Origin: Axinella damicornis
Lineage: Eukaryota > Porifera > Demospongiae > Axinellida > Axinellidae
Length of the DNA stretch: 64,000 nt
Direction: 5' to 3'
Assembly (NCBI GenBank): GCA_963931865.1
Contig: OZ007513.1
Span: 7,858,157 to 7,922,156, forward strand
In this document: positions 63,558 to 64,000 of the stretch, one piece after another
Numbering within the stretch: the stretch's first letter is position 1
How the letters are laid out: each line of letters opens with the position of its first letter
Program-made: the position numbers and the translations under genes
The notes under the pieces: model-generated
What the model was told of the DNA's origin: nothing
Seen by the model: the letters and a program-made list of their open reading frames with translations, nothing else
The model's database searches: none

Positions 63558-63749
63558 GAGTGTTTATGGGTGAAATTGTATGATGGTGTGTGTTGGGGTA
63601 ACTGCCGGTTTCTTTCTTACAGTTGGCCCTTTCCAGCACGTGTACCGTGTGGTGTGCAAGCAGCTGGGAGAGCAATCACTGTCTGTGCACATTGGTAATG
63701 GTCCTACCATTAAAAACCAGTTCCCTGCCAACGAAACTGCAGCTGCAAG
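26625..63749 (+). CDS. NUP210: Nuclear pore membrane glycoprotein 210 (gp210), 5' part
   Basis: Integral pore-membrane nucleoporin with a large lumenal domain. Sixteen exons with matching phases: 26625-26803, 28956-29026, 29180-29266, 31337-31462, 49997-50160, 50571-50657, 52993-53254, 54885-54953, 55283-55389, 55723-55857, 56197-56346, 56953-57102, 58645-58855, 61211-61468, 63063-63116, 63623-63749, giving 745 codons. The start is MAAGMKLQGAVVLVAIFAYS, a signal peptide. Family-like segments include VRLNVPRVLLPLVP, NTFSTIRGHVFEWTF, NVYILPLSFVDYRVE, NGSYHHVKALKRG, ASGGSGNYQWSC and IAVLTLGSSKDFIFEGGPAP. Vertebrate gp210 has about 1,890 residues, so roughly 60% including the C-terminal membrane segment lies beyond the window. 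All observed exons are clean. Introns range from about 0.15 to 18.5 kb and are packed with transposons. Confidence 0.93.
26897..27262. repeat. Inverted-repeat element, TCTCGGAACCA ends
   Basis: Left end 'gttaatctcggaaccatacc' and right end 'gggtctggttccgagactagc' are complementary, and the 'cattcgagatg' / 'gactcgaatg' blocks also pair. The right end is related to 40140-40175 ('ctggttccgagactagct'). It lies in NUP210 intron 1. Confidence 0.55.
27373..28011. repeat. Foldback element with arms of about 100 bp
   Basis: The left arm 27373-27480 (ccaagggtgcatcgagccgc, then gcatgcaac, gtgctgagtgttactaaa) is complementary to the right arm 27918-28011 (tttagtaacactcagca, then gttgcatgccctcc, gcggctcgatgcacccttgg). 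The interior of about 440 bp shows no convincing gene. It lies in NUP210 intron 1. Confidence 0.75.
28455..28855. repeat. CCTCGTTCCCAGG-family foldback
   Basis: The left arm (gttcccagaccttctc, agtactaacgcgggggaagg, gacgttggatggacatg, gtggaggagtggcaca) pairs with the right arm (tgtgccactcttccacac, caacgtccatgta, ccttcccccacgttagtact, gagaaggcctgtgaatg). It lies in NUP210 intron 1, just before exon 2. Confidence 0.7.
29312..29590. repeat. CCTCGTTCCCAGG-family foldback
   Basis: The left arm begins 'gcctcattcccaggccattc' and includes 'cttccagtatgaaatgcggc' and 'ctgggagatctggtcacgtgc'. The right arm ends 'gaatggcctgggaatgaggc' followed by TA. Arms are about 110 bp and the central loop about 55 bp. 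It lies in NUP210 intron 3. Confidence 0.8.
29841..30606. repeat. Long-arm foldback element, TA-flanked
   Basis: Arms of roughly 260-300 bp pair: 'ggctcctccccagctttt', 'aatcgaattattgc', 'aaggagtcc' and 'aatatgaacacggc' on the left have complements in reverse order on the right, which ends gggaacgaggc-TA at 30606. Both sides carry TA (29839-29840 and 30607-30608). Arms diverge by perhaps 15-20%. It lies in NUP210 intron 3. Confidence 0.75.
31019..31251. repeat. Pure pyrimidine tract (C/T) before NUP210 exon 4
   Basis: About 230 nt almost entirely C and T, dominated by CCCC[CT]-type repeats, followed by a short (CA)n. The complementary strand is G-rich with many runs of three or more G, so it could form G-quadruplex or triplex structures. 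It ends about 85 nt upstream of exon 4. Long open frames across it are compositional artefacts. Confidence 0.85.
32262..33553 (-). pseudogene. Unknown ORF split by a foldback element
   Basis: On minus, one frame runs from about 33553 to 33075 (includes ELQQWPADRLANEL, DKAYVRLARHQLQYEVNRHY, TEKVRKRHRDYK, DSDSGSERDS). It is interrupted by the 571-bp element 32502-33072 and continues in the same frame from 32499 (GSAPASMGGDQASGSSGPLD ... FISACKKLRFNTREPQCSN) to about 32262. The product is unknown: a basic, helical first half and a Ser/Gly-rich second half. No ATG opens this frame; an ATG in a neighbouring frame at 33588 (MSDIDSTTQVENVPIDV) could be the true start with a small intron or frameshift between. 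It is nested, antisense, in NUP210 intron 4 and may itself belong to an older transposon. Confidence 0.5.
32502..33072. mobile_element. 571-bp foldback MITE with TA target duplication
   Basis: Ends GCCTCGTTCCCAGGCCTCCA (32502) and TGGAGGCCTGGGAACGAGGC (33072) are perfect inverted repeats within arms of about 90 bp (gcttttgtcgcttgcagta, cgaaaagcgcggagaaggcc). TA flanks both ends (32500-32501, 33073-33074). Removing the element plus one TA rejoins an open minus-strand frame. TA duplication points to the Tc1/mariner group as the likely source of transposase. Confidence 0.85.
34323..34520. repeat. 68-bp tandem repeat, three units, in the left subterminal region
   Basis: Units starting tcaagcatgcaacatccctc at 34323, 34391 and 34459 include acaggcttgctgcatgcatg. 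They form part of the left subterminal array of the 34112-43854 transposon and are likely binding sites for an element-encoded protein, by analogy with CACTA elements. Confidence 0.8.
34646..38806 (-). CDS. BEN-domain protein encoded by the transposon (5' end unresolved)
   Basis: Minus-strand exons join in phase: 38806-38523, 37070-36247, 35841-35574 (or from 35802) and 34752-34646. The first seen exon is Lys-rich (repeated KKTSPKKTAPKKT) and ends KWMFPPGESE. The second is a 42-bp coding minisatellite (14-residue unit RVRNTQDLDGGARV) followed by Ser/Arg-rich sequence (SSRVYSMDRSFSPASSSGD). The last two form a BEN domain (LSRAIRTSKKSSSALLRQLM, IIFTEEEMATCSVRGRG, then LSKYPTERQEYLVRQANDKC and RR at the end). 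BEN domains bind DNA and chromatin proteins, so this may be the element's accessory DNA-binding factor. Exon 2 is 824 nt; phases require a multiple of three, so one base is missing. The upstream exon (39.0-39.4 kb) is not settled. Confidence 0.65.
34835..35004. repeat. Nested hairpins in the BEN gene's last intron
   Basis: 'aggatgcacacgataa...atctta' pairs with 'taagat...ttatcgtgtgcatcct' (about 34835-34905). A second stem, 'gcatcttttactatgggaac' with 'tttctatggtaaaagatgc', spans about 34913-35004. Probably MITE insertions. Confidence 0.7.
36590..36965 (-). repeat. 42-bp coding minisatellite
   Basis: About nine units built on ggactctggctcccccgtct plus either aggtcctgagtgttgcgg-acgc or aggtccctttcccgagtgttgcgg. 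All are multiples of 3 except around 36808, where 'ctcccggtct' replaces 'ctccccggtct' or 'ctcccccgtct' and one base is lost. It encodes the Arg/Asp-rich repeat of the BEN-domain protein. Confidence 0.85.
37121..37230. mobile_element. 110-bp MITE in the BEN gene intron
   Basis: ATACCACTTTGCCGTGCATT at 37121 and its complement ending at 37230 flank about 70 bp. A related palindrome (gtgtgcattatctagataat) follows near 37286. Confidence 0.7.
39491..42810 (+). CDS. tnp2-type (CACTA/EnSpm) transposase, spliced, one frame break
   Basis: Exon 1 is 39491-39673 (ATG, 61 codons, donor AAG/GTAAGT) and exon 2 begins at 40307 (acceptor TTATAG), phase 0, with an acidic N-terminal region (DFEFADDDMETVTM). 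The main 755-residue frame from 40543 carries tnp2-family landmarks: YNGAQISVGLSVILIM, zinc-finger-like CPSCK...CPNVACG, PIYLEINELPAKIRCFMKNK, IAAIWLGEMHPAINTFLKPL, HNGFYGCPRCTQPG, IDYMHCVLLNVVRQLIRLWF, and a C-terminal region to 42810. The N-terminal frame runs to a stop at 40562, so one -1 (or +2) change near 40530-40545 is needed to enter the main frame; this may be a mutation, an error or recoding. Divergent from the BEN gene. Confidence 0.8.
44249..44347. mobile_element. 99-bp foldback MITE with 48-nt perfect palindrome core
   Basis: The core 44267-44314 (ccccagctttttgtcgcata and its exact complement, centre GTAC) is loop-free. The outer right end is gggaacgaggc followed by TA, the family end. 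A small insertion (ggaagagcctggg) breaks symmetry on the right. Confidence 0.85.
45058..46022. repeat. Pair of about 155-bp direct repeats flanking about 655 bp
   Basis: 45058-45212 and 45869-46022 share 'ctctctggttggtgaagtag', 'cttagtgtcaccttgcat' and 'ttgcaattgcagcactcaa' in the same orientation with small indels. The arrangement resembles a small LTR-flanked (TRIM-like) element, but no primer-binding site or coding core was recognised. Two overlapping frames inside (45373-45804) are of unknown meaning. Confidence 0.5.
46028..46208. mobile_element. Truncated CACTCCTGGTAG element
   Basis: It begins cgaggggcaaccgcactcct, identical to the left end of the 47384 copy, and matches the right part of the first copy (gatagctat...ggaagatcag, then agagtgctctcaagtac) in inverse orientation. 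It ends near 'cgttgcaaccccggttgcg'. Confidence 0.65.
46205..46295 (+). mobile_element. LTR-retrotransposon integrase fragment
   Basis: The frame reads LLAEEIVQMFCIPGALLSDR then GTNLL, the segment before the second catalytic Asp of retroviral-type integrases (G-x-P...SDRGTNF). Only about 30 residues remain. A related fragment on minus lies at 51740-51810 (MAEEIVQMFCMPGALLSDR). Confidence 0.55.
47189..48619. repeat. 291-bp satellite, interrupted by a transposon
   Basis: Near-identical units start (ataagtgtttcctcctccag) at 47879, 48170 and 48461, i.e. 291 bp apart. The third is truncated at 48619, where an unrelated repeat end (aagcctgagtgagtcccac) begins. A partial unit (cttcttacccttgcttattg onward) precedes at 47189-47383, separated by the element 47384-47878. 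The near-identity suggests recent amplification. Confidence 0.9.
47384..47878. mobile_element. Complete CACTCCTGGTAG element inserted in the satellite
   Basis: Left end cgaggggcaaccgCACTCCTGGTAG, right end CTACCAGGAGTGtaa. The satellite junction 'attaaattga/taagtg' known from intact units is split exactly here, which fixes the boundaries to within a few bases. About 495 bp, no transposase. Confidence 0.85.
49855..49889. repeat. Poly-C run in NUP210 intron 4
   Basis: About 30 consecutive C residues broken only near the ends, about 110 nt before exon 5. Long G/C homopolymers also occur at about 1396, 18092, 25681, 31655 and 38934. Confidence 0.85.
50955..51026. repeat. 13-bp tandem repeat
   Basis: Five to six copies of cggtacttattga (last units with actga). 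It lies in NUP210 intron 6. Confidence 0.85.
51740..51810 (-). mobile_element. LTR-retrotransposon integrase fragment (minus)
   Basis: The minus frame HMAEEIVQMFCMPGALLSDR parallels the fragment at 46205-46295. It is joined to unrelated sequence on both sides. Confidence 0.45.
51843..52180 (+). mobile_element. Penelope-like retroelement, GIY-YIG endonuclease remnant
   Basis: The frame reads VYQVPCSCGHVYIRETKRAL, then EVCIKEHQAATRRGELEKSA and IAEHAW. It then shifts by one base into TLLLKEAIRIHLAATDTLLN, RDQGVAIPECWTAIL. This is the C-terminal GIY-YIG nuclease arrangement of Penelope-like elements (VY-x-V-x-C-x-C...VYIGET). The usual YIG is YIR here, and the frameshift makes the copy inactive. 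The reverse transcriptase part is missing. It lies in NUP210 intron 6. Confidence 0.65.
52372..52945. repeat. 53-bp tandem array, about 11 units
   Basis: Variants of tacctctaactggtttctct + ggacatcctgacagacagct + atgacttgactaca. Two units are shortened and one has an insertion (tatataggac). It lies directly before NUP210 exon 7. No palindromic, evenly spaced spacer structure, so not CRISPR-like. Confidence 0.9.
53575..53690. repeat. Near-perfect hairpin, about 116 nt
   Basis: The arms 'gatcctttgatgtaccgtgg...ggttatgcgattta' complement and 'atcatagcggaggttatgcg...ggtacatcaaaggaacg' meet at atgacatcat. The related word 'ggataaaccgcataacctcc' also occurs at 53453, suggesting a local family. Confidence 0.75.
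53794..54721. mobile_element. Two nested/tandem CACTCCTGGTAG elements
   Basis: It starts ttacactcctggtaggggaa (and a second start at 53839), shows the internal units twice (53885-54290 and 54300-54700), and ends ctaccaggagtgcggttgcc-cctc at 54721. It ends about 160 nt upstream of NUP210 exon 8. Confidence 0.75.
57134..57592. repeat. CCTCGTTCCCAGG-family inverted pair
   Basis: 'gcctcgttcccaggccgtta' with 'gggagaaacggcctgggaac' at 57134-57175 is a short hairpin; its complement (gggccgtttctccctaacgg, cctgggaatg) lies at 57563-57592. It is in NUP210 intron 12. Confidence 0.65.
57840..58535. repeat. Inverted pair of about 27-bp minisatellites
   Basis: 57840-57955 holds about four units of 'gattgcatccgcttcagctgctgctc'-type sequence. 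58228-58535 holds about ten units of the complementary type ('gcagcagt..gaagcggacgc' + 'aatcgggga'). They flank about 270 bp that includes a (GT)n tract at 58063-58084. It lies in NUP210 intron 12, ending about 110 nt before exon 13. Confidence 0.85.
58946..59547. mobile_element. 602-bp foldback MITE, TA-flanked
   Basis: Perfect-ended inverted repeats of about 68 bp: GCCTCGTTCCCAGGC...(c)gagacggcgaggagaaaagg..ccactgtttgcgcatgcgc on the left, the complement on the right ending 59547. TA lies at 58944-58945 and 59548-59549. No coding interior. It lies in NUP210 intron 13. Confidence 0.85.
59657..59875. repeat. Foldback of about 219 bp
   Basis: 'cagcgaatttcagttg..cgttcgaatctccg' at 59665-59700 pairs with 'cggagattcgaacacaactg..aaattcgctg' at 59838-59870. 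Confidence 0.7.
61090..61145. repeat. (CA)n microsatellite
   Basis: About 27 CA repeats, about 65 nt before NUP210 exon 14. Frames across it are artefacts. Confidence 0.9.
61517..62150. repeat. Dispersed element with GCGAGCGTGAGCGAGCCC ends
   Basis: The left end 'gggcgagcgtgagcgagccc' (about 61529) and right end 'cactcgttcacgctcacccc' (about 62092) are roughly complementary. The interior phrase 'cattctgatgaca..caactgttccatg' is shared with 4600-4640 and 5030-5060. This defines a family with the repeats at 2178, 4668, 5080, 35262 and 48619. Confidence 0.55.
62548..63030. repeat. Foldback element with long arms
   Basis: 'agagcacgaggaactggatt', 'ggaaacgcacg', 'attgaatgcgggtttcgct' and 'ggtgtatgcccaaagc' on the left have complements in reverse order on the right, ending 'aatccagttccgtgctct' near 63013. 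Interruptions of varying length separate the blocks. It lies in NUP210 intron 14, about 30 nt before exon 15. Confidence 0.75.
63471..63553. repeat. (AC)n microsatellite
   Basis: About 41 AC repeats in NUP210 intron 15, 70 nt before exon 16. Confidence 0.95.
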
Positions 63750-64000
63750 GTGGGCTTACGTAGCAAGCCTATGTTATTAATATTTTTCGTAACATGCAGC
63801 CACACACATGCGAAACTCAGTGCCAGCTAGGCTGATCATTTGTGTGTAAATGGTAGAAATCAAGTGTTAGAAGATTATAAATCTCGCTATCGATCTGGTT
63901 CCTGTTGTTCAACAGCTGGAAGCATGGGGCAAAATATAGTAGCAAGATGGATCCCTTGTCTAAGAAATGACCGAGTCTGAAAGATAATAACATAGACAGC

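Noticed and set aside
1..64000. Bacterial symbiont or viral sequence
   Set aside because: Spliced genes, NUP210, and animal-type transposons occur throughout; no operon-like stretch was seen.

Overview
The window is eukaryotic and metazoan. Genes are split by phase-consistent GT/AG introns, and the longest host gene is the 5' part of NUP210 (gp210), the integral membrane nucleoporin. A demosponge or another early-branching animal is my best guess. The reasons are the single-exon beta-helix/multi-pass receptor gene at 12.5-16.2 kb (a family I associate with sponges from memory), very short introns in other genes, and the very high load of foldback elements. The species is not identifiable from sequence alone.

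Layout. 0-12 kb: repeats, several long hairpins, a 1.14-kb inverted-repeat element carrying a zinc-knuckle ORF (2.2-3.4 kb), a small three-exon gene (6.2-7.0 kb), one orphan first exon (9.0-9.2 kb, minus) and 3' ends of retrotransposons. 12.5-16.2 kb: an intact 1236-residue receptor-like gene on minus; a degenerate partial copy lies at 18.4-18.9 kb, with a tandem duplication between them in which one copy holds a 140-bp TTAA-flanked MITE and the other keeps the empty site. 19.8-22.6 kb: an apparently intact 15-exon gene encoding a USP-type (C19) deubiquitinase domain fused to a Ulp1/SENP-type (C48) domain, followed on the same strand by a decayed Mutator-like (MULE) transposase with a SWIM finger (22.7-26.3 kb). 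26.6-63.7 kb: sixteen exons (745 codons) of NUP210 on plus, running off the window.

The NUP210 introns are a transposon reservoir. Intron 4 (18.5 kb) contains a disrupted minus-strand ORF split by a 571-bp TA-flanked foldback element, then a 9.74-kb element bounded by perfect 18-bp inverted repeats (34112-43854). That element has subterminal repeat arrays and two divergent genes: a tnp2-type (CACTA/EnSpm) transposase on plus and a multi-exon BEN-domain protein on minus. Further along are a 291-bp satellite interrupted by a CACTCCTGGTAG-ended element, a Penelope GIY-YIG remnant, a 53-bp tandem array, inverted minisatellites and several more foldbacks.

The two most interesting systems are the deubiquitinase/deSUMOylase-like fusion next to a MULE transposase, and the tnp2 + BEN two-gene transposon. 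Domain calls were made by eye from family motifs; no database search was run.
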